DNA from: JAGTVG01 sp964543195
GTDB lineage: Bacteria > Bacteroidota > Bacteroidia > Cytophagales > Cyclobacteriaceae
DNA length: 64,000 nt
Reading direction: 5' to 3'
Assembly (NCBI GenBank): GCA_964543195.1
Contig: CAZIXF010000008.1
Coordinates: forward strand, 46,378-110,377
Part shown: in pieces, positions 51,200 through 60,800 of the stretch
Numbering within the stretch: the first letter of the stretch is position 1
Layout: each line of letters opens with the position of its first letter
Position numbers and translations under genes: made by a program
Notes under the pieces: generated by a model
What the model saw: the letters and a program-made list of their open reading frames with translations, nothing else
Databases searched by the model: none
Told to the model about the DNA's origin: nothing

Positions 51200-52078
51200 T
51201 TATTCGTTCAGCAACTTCTCCCTGGCATCCTGTAACTCTTTCTTCTTTTTCTCAGTTACCTCAGGATATTTCAAAGGTAACGATTCCAGCGTGTGAACCA
51301 AAATATCACCTACTACAGTGCGCATGTACCACTTCTTATCGGCCGGTATCACATACCAGGGCGCATATTCAGTGCTTGTATAATTAATGGCATCTTCATA
51401 GGCTCTCTGATAATCATCCCAGTATTTTCGTTCCTCGATATCGTTAATAGTGAGTTTCCAGTTTTTGTCCGGTCTGTTTATCCTTTTCAGGAATCGTTGT
51501 CTCTGTTCCTCCTTGGATACATTCAGAAAAAATTTAAGGACCACGATCCCGTTTTCCACCCAGTGGCGTTCAAAATCATTGATCTGCCGGTATCTTCTTT
51601 CCCAGAATACATGGGTCAGGTTTTTTTTCGATTGGATGCCCGGCAGCTTCTGCCTGAGTATGATCTCAGGATGGACTCTTGCTATCAGCACTTCTTCATA
51701 ATAGCTGCGGTTGAAAATGCCGATCCGCCCGCGTTCAGGCATCGATTTATAAATACGCCATAAATAATCATGATCCAACTCCTCATCGCTGGGTGTTTTG
51801 AAGTTAAATACCTGGCAACCCTGGGGGTTCACTCCGGTCATTACATGTTTGATGGTACCATCCTTTCCGGCCGCATCCATGGCTTGGAATATGAGCAGTA
51901 CCGAAAACTTATCGTGAGCATAAAGTTTATCCTGAAGTTCCCTCAGTTTTTTTGTGTCCTCCTTCAGCTTTTTCTTCGCCTCCTTTTTATTCTTGTATTC
52001 TCCTGTATAGGCGGTATTAAAATCTTTCAATGTGTATTTTTTTCCGGGGTTGGCGATGATGTTGGGATCGTAGATCAT
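51200..52078 (-). CDS. ppk2: Polyphosphate kinase 2 family protein
   Basis: A 292-residue PPK2 enzyme transferring phosphate between polyphosphate and nucleotides. The P-loop-like QAMDAAGKDGTIKHVM occupies residues 65-80, NRSYYEEVLIARVHPE at 123-138 is the lid/Walker-B-side motif, and KFFLNVSKEEQRQRFLKR follows. The single-domain length matches class I-III PPK2 proteins; the subclass (ADP, AMP or both) is not decidable by eye. First gene of a two-gene leftward unit with DUF3127. Confidence 0.95.
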   Translation of the reverse strand: MIYDPNIIANPGKKYTLKDFNTAYTGEYKNKKEAKKKLKEDTKKLRELQDKLYAHDKFSVLLIFQAMDAAGKDGTIKHVMTGVNPQGCQVFNFKTPSDEELDHDYLWRIYKSMPERGRIGIFNRSYYEEVLIARVHPEIILRQKLPGIQSKKNLTHVFWERRYRQINDFERHWVENGIVVLKFFLNVSKEEQRQRFLKRINRPDKNWKLTINDIEERKYWDDYQRAYEDAINYTSTEYAPWYVIPADKKWYMRTVVGDILVHTLESLPLKYPEVTEKKKKELQDAREKLLNE

Positions 52079-52162
52079 GATAAAAAAATTTATATCTGGC
52101 TGAATATAATATAATGTTTTATTTTAATAAACCATAAGTTGTATTTTTTCCTTTTCCCGCCG

Positions 52163-52924
52163 TTAATATCCGTCGTTGAAAAACCACAACTTTATGGCCA
52201 GGGCCAGTACGGTGATGATGATAAACCCGCGTACCCATTTATCTCCTTTGCTGACGGAGTAACGGCTGGCGATCCAGCTGCCTGATGAATTACCCAGGGC
52301 CAGTACGATCCCGTACCACCAGTTAATTTTGTCTTCCAGGATAAATACCCCAAGAGCTGACACGGTATAGATCAAAACAACGAACACCTTGGCGCTATTG
52401 GTCTTGACCAGCGAAAACCGGTTGATCAGGGTCAGGGCAGAAATTATAAGGAATCCCACGCCGGCCTGAATGAATCCCCCATAAATTCCGATGAAGAAAA
52501 ATACGGTTATGCCTGTTACCCGGTATTTTAAGGTGAGCCGCTCGCTATACGATTCCGGATCGGGATTGCGGTAAAACAACGGAAATAAAACAGCCAGCAC
52601 AAGTACAATGGCCAGGATCCGGTTGAAAAGCTCTCCCGATATATCAATGGCGATCTTTGCGCCAATCACGGCCCCGGCAAGTGCAGAGATGCCTAGCCAG
52701 AGACTATAGGGAAAAGCCGATACGCCCTTGCTTTTAAAGCCCAGTACACCGAATATATTCTGTGAAAATATCGCGATCCGGTTAGTACCATTGGCTACTG
52801 CCGGTGGCAATCCCATGAAGATCAGCACGGGCAGGGTGATCAGGGAACCGCCACCCGCGATGGTATTGAGAAATCCGGCCACAAAACCTGTAAAAATGAT
52901 CAAGAGCGCGTCCAGCCAATCCAT
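52163..52924 (-). CDS. TauE/SafE-family membrane transporter
   Basis: A 253-residue inner-membrane protein with seven to eight hydrophobic segments, in two similar halves. GFVAGFLNTIAGGGSLITLP (residues 16-35) and GIYGGFIQAGVGFLIISAL (about 147-165) are the duplicated family signatures. TauE/SafE proteins export sulfite, sulfoacetate or related organic anions. No sulfur-metabolism neighbour helps to define the substrate. Single leftward gene, divergent from the LOG-family gene. Confidence 0.93.
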   Translation of the reverse strand: MDWLDALLIIFTGFVAGFLNTIAGGGSLITLPVLIFMGLPPAVANGTNRIAIFSQNIFGVLGFKSKGVSAFPYSLWLGISALAGAVIGAKIAIDISGELFNRILAIVLVLAVLFPLFYRNPDPESYSERLTLKYRVTGITVFFFIGIYGGFIQAGVGFLIISALTLINRFSLVKTNSAKVFVVLIYTVSALGVFILEDKINWWYGIVLALGNSSGSWIASRYSVSKGDKWVRGFIIITVLALAIKLWFFNDGY

Positions 52925-53010
52925 ACCTGATTTTTTATCTGCCGTAAATTTCCTGTTTTTTTCTGAAAGAAAAAGCCTGATTCTAAATTGATGTTTTATA
53001 ATTTTAAACC

Positions 53011-53586
53011 ATGAAGAATATATGTGTATTCTGCGGATCTTCCACGGGCCTGGATCCGGTCTATGTGAATGAAGCCAAAAAACTTGCCCGGTCCTTTGTT
53101 AAAAACAACCTGGCATTGGTATACGGTGGAGGAAGTATCGGGATTATGGGCGTGCTGGCCAATGAGATCCTGGAAAGAAAAGGAAGGGTGATCGGGGTGA
53201 TCCCCAGGTTTTTGTATGACCTCGAAGTGGGACATGACGGGGTAACTGAGCTTTTTATCGTGGAATCCATGCATGAACGGAAACAGAAGATGGCTGAGAT
53301 CTCGGATGGTTTTCTTGCCCTGCCGGGAGGTTTTGGTACACTGGAAGAAATGGCCGAGATTCTTACATGGGTGCAGTTGAAACTTATCCGGAAACCCATC
53401 GGGATTTTAAATATAGACGGATTTTTTGATCACCTTCTGGCTTTATTCGACCATATGGTGGAGACGGGCTTCCTGAAAAGAAACAACCGGCAGCTCCTTT
53501 CAGTACATGAAGATCCGGAAAATGTCCTTGAAGAATTGAAATCCATTCCGGCATTCACCTCGGACAAATGGATTGAAAGAACCTGA
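53011..53586 (+). CDS. LOG-family protein (TIGR00730), probable nucleotide phosphoribohydrolase
   Basis: A 191-residue Rossmann-fold protein of the LOG family. The N-terminal CVFCGSSTGLDP (5-16), YGGGSIGIMG (38-47), R90/K93 (MHERKQKM) and PGGFGTLEEM (105-114) provide the complete PGGxGTxxE active site of cytokinin riboside 5'-monophosphate phosphoribohydrolases. In bacteria without cytokinins these enzymes hydrolyse AMP-like nucleotides. Monocistronic, convergent with mgsA 25 bases away. Confidence 0.95.
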   Translation: MKNICVFCGSSTGLDPVYVNEAKKLARSFVKNNLALVYGGGSIGIMGVLANEILERKGRVIGVIPRFLYDLEVGHDGVTELFIVESMHERKQKMAEISDGFLALPGGFGTLEEMAEILTWVQLKLIRKPIGILNIDGFFDHLLALFDHMVETGFLKRNNRQLLSVHEDPENVLEELKSIPAFTSDKWIERT

Positions 53587-53610
53587 TCGTTATCCCTTCA
53601 GCCCGACCCC

Positions 53611-54078
53611 TTATTTTTCCGAAGTAAAAGTACGCTTTGTATACGTGGAATAATCCGGCACCCTCCTTGTATATTCCCCTTCGAAAAAGGGCGAGTTAAT
53701 AAGAAAATCGGCGGATGCCCGGTTGCTGGCACAGGCAATGTTCCATACTGCCGCCAGCCGCAGCAAAGCTTTCACATCGGGATCATGAGGCTGGGGTTCG
53801 AGCGGATCCCAGAAAAAGATCAGTACATCGATCTTCTCTTCCGAGATGAGAGCCCCAAGCTGCTGGTCACCCCCGAGAGGCCCGCTTTTCAGACAGGTGA
53901 TATTCATATCGAGCGATTCCATGATCAGCCGGCCGGTGGTTCCGGTAGCAAATAACTGGTGTTTTTTTAATATATCCCTGTGAATATTTACCCAATCGAG
54001 AAGATTGGATTTTTCGTGGTCATGAGCCACCAGCGCAATTCTGCGGAGTTGTGGCATTTTTTTGTTTTCATATTTCAT
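53611..54078 (-). CDS. mgsA: Methylglyoxal synthase
   Basis: Converts dihydroxyacetone phosphate to methylglyoxal and phosphate, a bypass used under phosphate limitation or carbon overflow. The 155-residue protein keeps the E. coli catalytic residues at identical numbers: H19 and D20 (VAHDHEK), D71 in GPLGGDQQLGA and H98 (PHDPDVKAL). TGTTGRLI (45-52) forms the phosphate-binding loop. Single leftward gene convergent with the LOG-family gene. Confidence 0.97.
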   Translation of the reverse strand: MKYENKKMPQLRRIALVAHDHEKSNLLDWVNIHRDILKKHQLFATGTTGRLIMESLDMNITCLKSGPLGGDQQLGALISEEKIDVLIFFWDPLEPQPHDPDVKALLRLAAVWNIACASNRASADFLINSPFFEGEYTRRVPDYSTYTKRTFTSEK

Positions 54079-54172
54079 AAATCGATTGCTTTGCAGATTT
54101 TTAAATCGTATATTATAACTAATAACTCCTTAAATATAGAAAAGAAGTTTTTTAGCCTTAAATTTTCCTGAA

Positions 54173-54436
54173 ATGAAATCCATACAAATTTATTTAAGGG
54201 TTAAAAACAAGGAGGATCTTGAGATAATCAATCTGGAATCTACCCATCCTGATACTTCCGGTCGCGAGGATATCCTGTGGGAATCCAACGGTGAATATTT
54301 CCTGGAAGCCTTCCAGTGCGGCACTCATCCATCCATCTGCTCGATTGAAAAAGATGAAAGGATCTTGAACCAAAAAGAAGAAGTGGCCCTGATGATACTG
54401 GATGAGATTAATAATAATCATCCTGCCTCAGTCTGA
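54173..54436 (+). CDS. Small acidic protein of unknown function
   Basis: An 87-residue protein I cannot assign. It starts with a strand-like MKSIQIYLRVKN, has HPDTSGREDILWES in the middle and two cysteines (QCGTHPSICS), and ends in an acidic helix (KEEVALMILDEINNNHP). There is no signal peptide or membrane segment. It lies between divergent mgsA and convergent methyltransferase genes and its last base abuts the end of the methyltransferase gene, a sign that it is a real, constrained frame. Confidence 0.6.
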   Translation: MKSIQIYLRVKNKEDLEIINLESTHPDTSGREDILWESNGEYFLEAFQCGTHPSICSIEKDERILNQKEEVALMILDEINNNHPASV

Positions 54437-55072
54437 TCAATCCCTGTCTTTTTTTAACCATATATAAACCCAATTGCCCGCATCTTCGATGTGAAGGTAT
54501 CTCATGGGTTCGGTTTTGGTGAAATTCAATTTATTTTCGATGATCCTGTTCACCTCTTCATCAAACAATAACCGGGTCTCTCCTGTGGGCATGGTAAACA
54601 ACCCATGATCATTCTTTTTTATCCGGTCTTTAAAACCGGAGATCGTTTCCATCGACAAAAACAGCTTGCCATCGTCCCTGAGTACCCGCCTGAGGCCGGA
54701 AAGCATTTTTTCAAAATGTCCGGCATCCTCAGCAGAATGAAGCACATTCAAACACAGGATATGATCGAAAAATTTTACGGGAAAAGGATTGTCCTCAATG
54801 GAAGCATGAATTATATTTTCGGTAACGAAGTCTGAATTGATTGACCGGGCCACCAACCGTGACATGCTGATAATATCCCTATCCCTATCGATACCATACA
54901 CATTAAAATTATTTTTAATAAAAAAATGAATATTCCGCAATTCACCACATCCTGCGTCCAGTATTTTCGCGCCGGCCTCAAAACTCCCTTTCAGTATCTT
55001 ATCGATAAGCATAAGGTCGGCATTGCCCAGCATCCGGTTCAGATCATTGACATCCAAGGTCCTGTCTCCCAT
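54437..55072 (-). CDS. Class I SAM-dependent methyltransferase
   Basis: A 211-residue Rossmann-type methyltransferase. Motif I is ILDAGCGELRNIHFF (37-51), an acidic residue closing beta-2 is in VYGIDRDRDI, and motif IV is HILCLNVLHSAEDAGHF. These features place it with Methyltransf_11/25-type enzymes acting on small molecules. The substrate is unknown and no pathway neighbours help. It ends flush against the preceding rightward gene. Confidence 0.9.
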   Translation of the reverse strand: MGDRTLDVNDLNRMLGNADLMLIDKILKGSFEAGAKILDAGCGELRNIHFFIKNNFNVYGIDRDRDIISMSRLVARSINSDFVTENIIHASIEDNPFPVKFFDHILCLNVLHSAEDAGHFEKMLSGLRRVLRDDGKLFLSMETISGFKDRIKKNDHGLFTMPTGETRLLFDEEVNRIIENKLNFTKTEPMRYLHIEDAGNWVYIWLKKDRD

Positions 55073-55163
55073 TTTTATGTATATTAAGGAACAATTTTAT
55101 CCAATGATATATCTTTTAAAATAAATATTCGTTAAACTTGGTAATTTATAAATAGAAATTCTT

Positions 55164-57209
55164 ATGATAAACAGGATATACAGTCAGGTTCTTATCTTTA
55201 TCCTTCTGTTGATCCCGGGGCCCGGATCAGCCGATGTGGCGGTTGAGGATCTGTCTCCCACCCGCTTTCAATCCCAGGTTTCGGTGGTTGTGCTCACTAT
55301 TCTCGATAAATACCATTACCGGGAAACGAATATCAATGATTCCTTATCCTCCATCATATTGGACCGGTATATTGATGGTTTTGATCAGAATAAAACCTAT
55401 TTTCTGAAATCTGATATAGAAAAGTTTGAAAAATACCGGTACGCACTCGATGATGCCCTTCTAGCGGGAAACCTGGGTCCGGCCTTTGAGATATTCAATG
55501 TATTCAGGGAACGATTTATTAAACAGAACAATTATGCGCAGAAACTGATCGATCAATCATTCGATTACCGGACTGATGAATCAATACGGATTGACAGGGA
55601 AAATGCAGACTGGGCTGCTTCACAGAAAGAATTGAATGACCTCTGGCGGAGAAATATTAAAAATGAAAAACTGAGCCGCCTTCTTGATAGCCTGGAAGTG
55701 GAAAAGATCGATCAAAATCTCAAAAAACGGTATGAAAATCTTCTGGAATGGGCAGAAAAACTTAAAACCGACGATGTATTTCAATTTTATATGAATTCCG
55801 TTTCCGAGTCCTTTGATCCCCATACCAACTATCTGCTTCCCATTGCATACGATAATTTCATGATCGGAATGAGCCAGAGCCTGGAAGGGATCGGGGCCCG
55901 TTTGCGTACTGACAATGAATATACGGTAGTGGCCGATATTATCGCGGGAGGGCCGGCATTTAAAAGTAAAAAATTGTTTGGAGGCGATAAGATCATTGCT
56001 GTTGCCCAGGGAAAAGACGGCGAATGGGTCGATGTAATAGCATGGCGGCTCGACGAGGTAGTACAGCTCATCCGAGGGCCAAAGGGTTCATTCGTGCGTC
56101 TTAAAATTCTCCGGGCGGAGGATGGACGGAATGCGAAACCCGTAGAGATCACCCTCGAAAGGGATAAGATCAAGATTGAGGAAGCCGCACCGCAAAAGGA
56201 AATCATGACCATAAACAGGGACGACAGGCAGTACAGGATCGGTGTGATCTCCATCCCCTCTTTTTATCTCGACTTCGAAGGGGTAAGAAACAACGATCCG
56301 GATTATAAAAGCACAACCCGGGATGTAAAGAAGCTTTTAGAGGAAATGAAAAATGAAGAGGTGGATGCACTCTTACTTGACCTGCGAAATAACGGAGGCG
56401 GTTCCCTGACTGAAGCCATAGAACTGACAGGATTATTCATCCCTGACGGGCCGGTGGTTCAGATAAAAAATTCTTCCGGAAAGGTAGATGTGCAGAATGA
56501 CGACGATAAGAATATGTATTATGAAGGTCCGCTCGGCGTGTTGATCAACCGCTTTTCTGCCTCTGCTTCGGAGATCTTTTCCGGTGCCATCCAGGATTAT
56601 AAACGGGGTGTGATAGTAGGAGAACAGAGTTACGGGAAAGGTACTGTTCAGAATCTCCTCGACCTCGACCGGTTCATTACCGACACGGAGGAAAAGCCCG
56701 GGCAGGTTAAGATCACACTGGCTAAATTTTACCGGGTTACCGGCAGCAGTACCCAGCATAAGGGAGTTAACCCGGATATAGAACTGCCATCAAGATTCGA
56801 TGCGGAAGAATTTGGCGAAAGCTCCTTTCCAAGTGCCCTGCCATGGGATATGATTTCTTCCATCGGGTTCAAATCCATGGATTATGTAAATAATGACCTT
56901 ATCCGTATCCTGTCTGGTAATTATGAAACCCGGTTAAAGCAAGAACCTCATCTCAGGGAACTGGTCAATCAGATTGAGGATGTGAAAAAACTGGAAGAAA
57001 GAAATACCCTTTCACTTAATCTTGAGGCACGCCGGGAAGAAAAAGAAAGAGCTGAAAAACTGAAAGCAAACCGTGAAAGGTTATATGGCACACTGAACAT
57101 CAATAGTGAAGTAACCGAAGTGCCTGAGGACGAAGCCGAAATAGACGATCCCTATCTGAAAGAAGGGTTGAATATTATGGCAGACTGGCTCCTGAACCGG
57201 ATAGGATAA
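55164..57209 (+). CDS. prc: Carboxy-terminal processing protease (tail-specific protease)
   Basis: A 681-residue periplasmic S41 protease of the Prc/Tsp class. Signal peptide (1-23), an N-terminal helical domain, a PDZ domain (about 235-330, SLEGIGARLRTDNEY, AGGPAFKSKKLFGGDKI) and a protease core. Catalytic S467 in FSASASEIFSGA and K492 in SYGKGTVQ are 25 residues apart, the same as S452/K477 of E. coli Prc. The C-terminal helical region (EEKERAEKLKANRERL) corresponds to the DUF3340 arm. It trims or degrades periplasmic proteins by their C-termini. Monocistronic. Confidence 0.96.
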   Translation: MINRIYSQVLIFILLLIPGPGSADVAVEDLSPTRFQSQVSVVVLTILDKYHYRETNINDSLSSIILDRYIDGFDQNKTYFLKSDIEKFEKYRYALDDALLAGNLGPAFEIFNVFRERFIKQNNYAQKLIDQSFDYRTDESIRIDRENADWAASQKELNDLWRRNIKNEKLSRLLDSLEVEKIDQNLKKRYENLLEWAEKLKTDDVFQFYMNSVSESFDPHTNYLLPIAYDNFMIGMSQSLEGIGARLRTDNEYTVVADIIAGGPAFKSKKLFGGDKIIAVAQGKDGEWVDVIAWRLDEVVQLIRGPKGSFVRLKILRAEDGRNAKPVEITLERDKIKIEEAAPQKEIMTINRDDRQYRIGVISIPSFYLDFEGVRNNDPDYKSTTRDVKKLLEEMKNEEVDALLLDLRNNGGGSLTEAIELTGLFIPDGPVVQIKNSSGKVDVQNDDDKNMYYEGPLGVLINRFSASASEIFSGAIQDYKRGVIVGEQSYGKGTVQNLLDLDRFITDTEEKPGQVKITLAKFYRVTGSSTQHKGVNPDIELPSRFDAEEFGESSFPSALPWDMISSIGFKSMDYVNNDLIRILSGNYETRLKQEPHLRELVNQIEDVKKLEERNTLSLNLEARREEKERAEKLKANRERLYGTLNINSEVTEVPEDEAEIDDPYLKEGLNIMADWLLNRIG

Positions 57210-57370
57210 AGCTGCTGTAATATATCAGTGACCGACAGGCTGGCCGGCTGCATTTCCACCATTGGCAAAAATCCATAAAATTATTAATCGTGGTATTTAT
57301 TATAAAAAATAAATTATTGTCTCTTTAAATGAGTGATAACAAAAAATCAATGGAATAAAAGGGTGATTAC

Positions 57371-57521
57371 ATTAACCCGAAAAATTCATAAATTTTTCGC
57401 CCGAAGGGCCGATTAAGCGCAATTTCTTGATAATCAAAGAATTATATAGGGTTTTGAAATTCTTATACTTAATCAAATAGCCCAGAAATAGGCTACTGAA
57501 TTGCGCTTATCAGGGGTTAAT
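57371..57521. repeat. Densely palindromic ~150-bp element upstream of gltB
   Basis: ATTAACCC (57371-57378) and GGGTTAAT (57514-57521) form terminal inverted repeats. Inside, GAAAAATT-CATA-AATTTTTC and GCCC-GAA-GGGC hairpins follow each other. GATTAAGCGCAATT (57411-57424) pairs, with one bulge, to AATTGCGCTTATC (57499-57511), and TAGCC-N8-GGCTA sits between. The first 52 bases (57372-57423) recur identically at 63949-64000. Could be a miniature mobile element or structured RNA. Confidence 0.75.
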
Positions 57522-57855
57522 CCCTTTTTGTAACTACCTGATAATAAATATTTTAAATAGTAAAAACGGTTTATTTTGAGAATGGTTTATGAATAATCGG
57601 GGTTAATAAATTTTCAAAATTATACGTTGTTCAATACATAACGATTTATAATTTTTCTTGTGTTTTATTCAATAAACCCATCATTTTTTTGTATTTTCGA
57701 GAACTTTTATGTGAAAATCTTGCAACTTTGCATGTTTTAACAAGGTAAGATACTCAGCGTGAATGTATAACATTCCACCATACACGTTCTGAAGAAATCT
57801 TATAACTACCTTGTTAACGAAAGCATAATTTACCAATTATCAATTTTCAAACTTT
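57522..57855. other. AT-rich leader before gltB
   Basis: No gene or strong repeat seen. It must contain the gltB promoter. CAACTTTG at 57723-57730 is one base off TAnnTTTG, but a proper -33 box is missing, so I do not assign it. Confidence 0.35.
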
Positions 57856-60800
57856 ATGGGTATGCAGAAAAAAGCCGGATTATATGAACCCAGCATGGAG
57901 CATGATGCTTGTGGTATTGGTTTTCTTGCCAATCTGAAAGCCAAGCGAACACATAAGCTTATCGAGGATTCCCTTACAATGCTGAAAAACATGGAACACA
58001 GGGGAGGCTGTGGTTGTGAACCGGAGACCGGAGACGGGGCGGGGATACTTCTTCAGATCCCGCATGAATTTTTTGAAAAGGAATGCAGTAAACAGAACAT
58101 CAAACTTCCTGAACAGGGGAAATATGGTGTTGGAATGATATTTTTCCCGAAAGATGAAGGGTTGAGGGAGGAGTGCCGGACCCTGCTGAATATCAACATA
58201 AAAAAACTGGGTTTTAAGCTCCTGGGTTACAGGAAAGTTCCGGTAAATAATTTTGGCGTAGGCAAAACGGCTCTTTCCATAGAGCCCCATATTGAGCAGG
58301 TTTTTATTACTCATGAAGCGTATCGTGATGATCCGGATACGTTTGAGCGGAAGCTTTATGTGCTTAGGCGACACACCACTCATACGATCGAACGATCGCT
58401 GAAGGAGGCTATCGATGCTTTTTATCTGCCTACCTTCTCAAATAAAATGATCGCCTACAAGGGGCAGTTGACTACGTATCAGCTCGATGCCTATTATCCT
58501 GATCTTCTGGACCCGAAGATGCTTTCATCCTTTGCTTTGATCCATTCCAGATTTTCTACCAATACATTCCCCAACTGGAAACTGGCACAGCCTTTCCGGT
58601 TCATTGCCCATAACGGGGAGATCAATACCATTAAAGGAAATGTGAACTGGATGCTTTCTAACCAGACACTTCTTGAATCGACCCTGTTCACCAGGGAGGA
58701 GATCCAGATGCTGCTGCCTGTTTGTGATTTCACCCATTCCGATTCTGCCAACCTCGATGCGGTAATTGAATTACTGGTAATGGGTGGACGTTCCCTGCCT
58801 CATGTAATGATGATGCTGATCCCGGAAGCCTGGCAGGAGCACAACCAGATGGATGAAAAAAGAAAAGAATTTTATCAATACCATGCCGCCCTGATGGAAC
58901 CGTGGGACGGACCCGCTTCCATTTGTTTTACGGACGGCAAAATTGTAGGGGCCACATTAGACCGGAACGGATTGCGCCCTTCGAGGTATTGCCTTACCGA
59001 AGATGGAATGGTTGTGATGGCCTCGGAGGCCGGCGCACTTCCTGTAGATCAATCGAAGGTAGTGTTGAAAGGAAGGTTACAGCCAGGCAGGATGTTCCTT
59101 GCCGATCTGGAAAAAGGCCGTATCATAAGTGACGAAGAATTAAAGGATGAATTGATAAACAGAAAACCTTACGGGGAGTGGATCAAATACAATGAACTTC
59201 ATATCGACGATATCCCGGAGGTGAACGGTTATAATTATATTGAAAATGGCACCTCTCTTATCGCCAGGCAAAGGTCCTTTGGTTATACTACGGAAGACAT
59301 GAGGACCATCCTGGCCCCGATGATAGAAAGTGGCAAGGAACCGGTTGGTTCCATGGGTGCAGATACGCCCCTTGCGATCTTATCCCATCAGAGCCAGCAC
59401 CTCTCCAATTACTTCAAGCAGATGTTCGCCCAGGTAAGTAATCCTCCGATCGATCCGATCCGGGAACGGGTGGTCATGTCGTTATTTACCAGCCTGGGAA
59501 GAACCTGGAACATTTTTTCGGAAACTCCACTACATGTAAAACAAATACTGCTACCACAACCGGTACTCAATAACCGGGAGTTACAGAAGATCAGATCGAT
59601 AAAACATACCAATTTCAGGGTAAGCAATATTGATATCACCTTTGATGTCAGCCAGGGCGCAAAAGGTCTGGAAAGCGCCATCGCCAAGATCTGTAATGAT
59701 GCGGATGAATATATTATTCATGATGGTGCCAATATCCTGATCCTGAGCGACCGGGCCGTCAGTAAGGACAGGGCTCCGATCCCCTCACTTTTGGCAGTAG
59801 GAGCCATGCACCATCACCTGGTGAAAAACGGCCGCCGGGTACGCGCAGGTATCGTGGTAGAAGCCGGTGATATCTGGGAAACCCATCATTATGCCACGGT
59901 GATCGGTTATGGTGCAAATGCAGTAAATCCATACCTGGCTTTTGATACCATAGAAGAATTACGAAAAAGCAAACTGGTCGAAAAGAACCTCAGTGAAAAA
60001 GAATCAGAAGATAATTATGTAACGGCTGTAGGAAATGGGTTGCTGAAAATATTCTCGAAAATGGGTATTTCCACGCTGCAATCCTACCATGGAGCCCAGA
60101 TCTTTGAATCGATCGGAATTAATAAAAAGGTGATCGATCAATGTTTTACAGGAACCGTTTCCCGGATCGAAGGCATCGGTTTCGAAGGTATTGCCAGGGA
60201 AGTGCTTATCAAGCATAAATCTGCTTTCCCGGACGATCTGAACAAGGATAAAACACTTGAAGTGGGTGGCGTTTATCAATGGAAAAGAAGAGGAGAAAAA
60301 CATCTTTTCAATCCTGAAACGGTAGCCTTATTACAGCAGGCCTCCAAAAACTCGGATTATGAAATATACAAACAATTCGCTTCCATGGTAAACGAGCAGA
60401 ATGAAAATGCGATCACGCTCAGGAGCCTGATGAAATTCAGTGAACGCAAACCTGTCCCCATCGAAGAGGTAGAGCCCAAGGAAGAAATATTCAAACGGTT
60501 TGCTACCGGGGCCATGTCGTTCGGCGCCTTATCGCATGAGGCTCATACCACCCTGGCCATCGCCATGAACCGGATTGGTGCCAAAAGCAATAGCGGAGAA
60601 GGAGGCGAAGATGAAATACGGTACCAGAAGAAACCGAACGGAGACTGGGAAAGGTCAGCCATCAAACAGGTAGCTTCAGGCCGGTTTGGGGTAACCAGTT
60701 ATTACCTGACCAATGCCAACGAACTCCAGATCAAGATGGCCCAGGGGGCGAAGCCGGGTGAGGGCGGCCAGTTACCGGGACATAAAGTAGATGAATGGAT

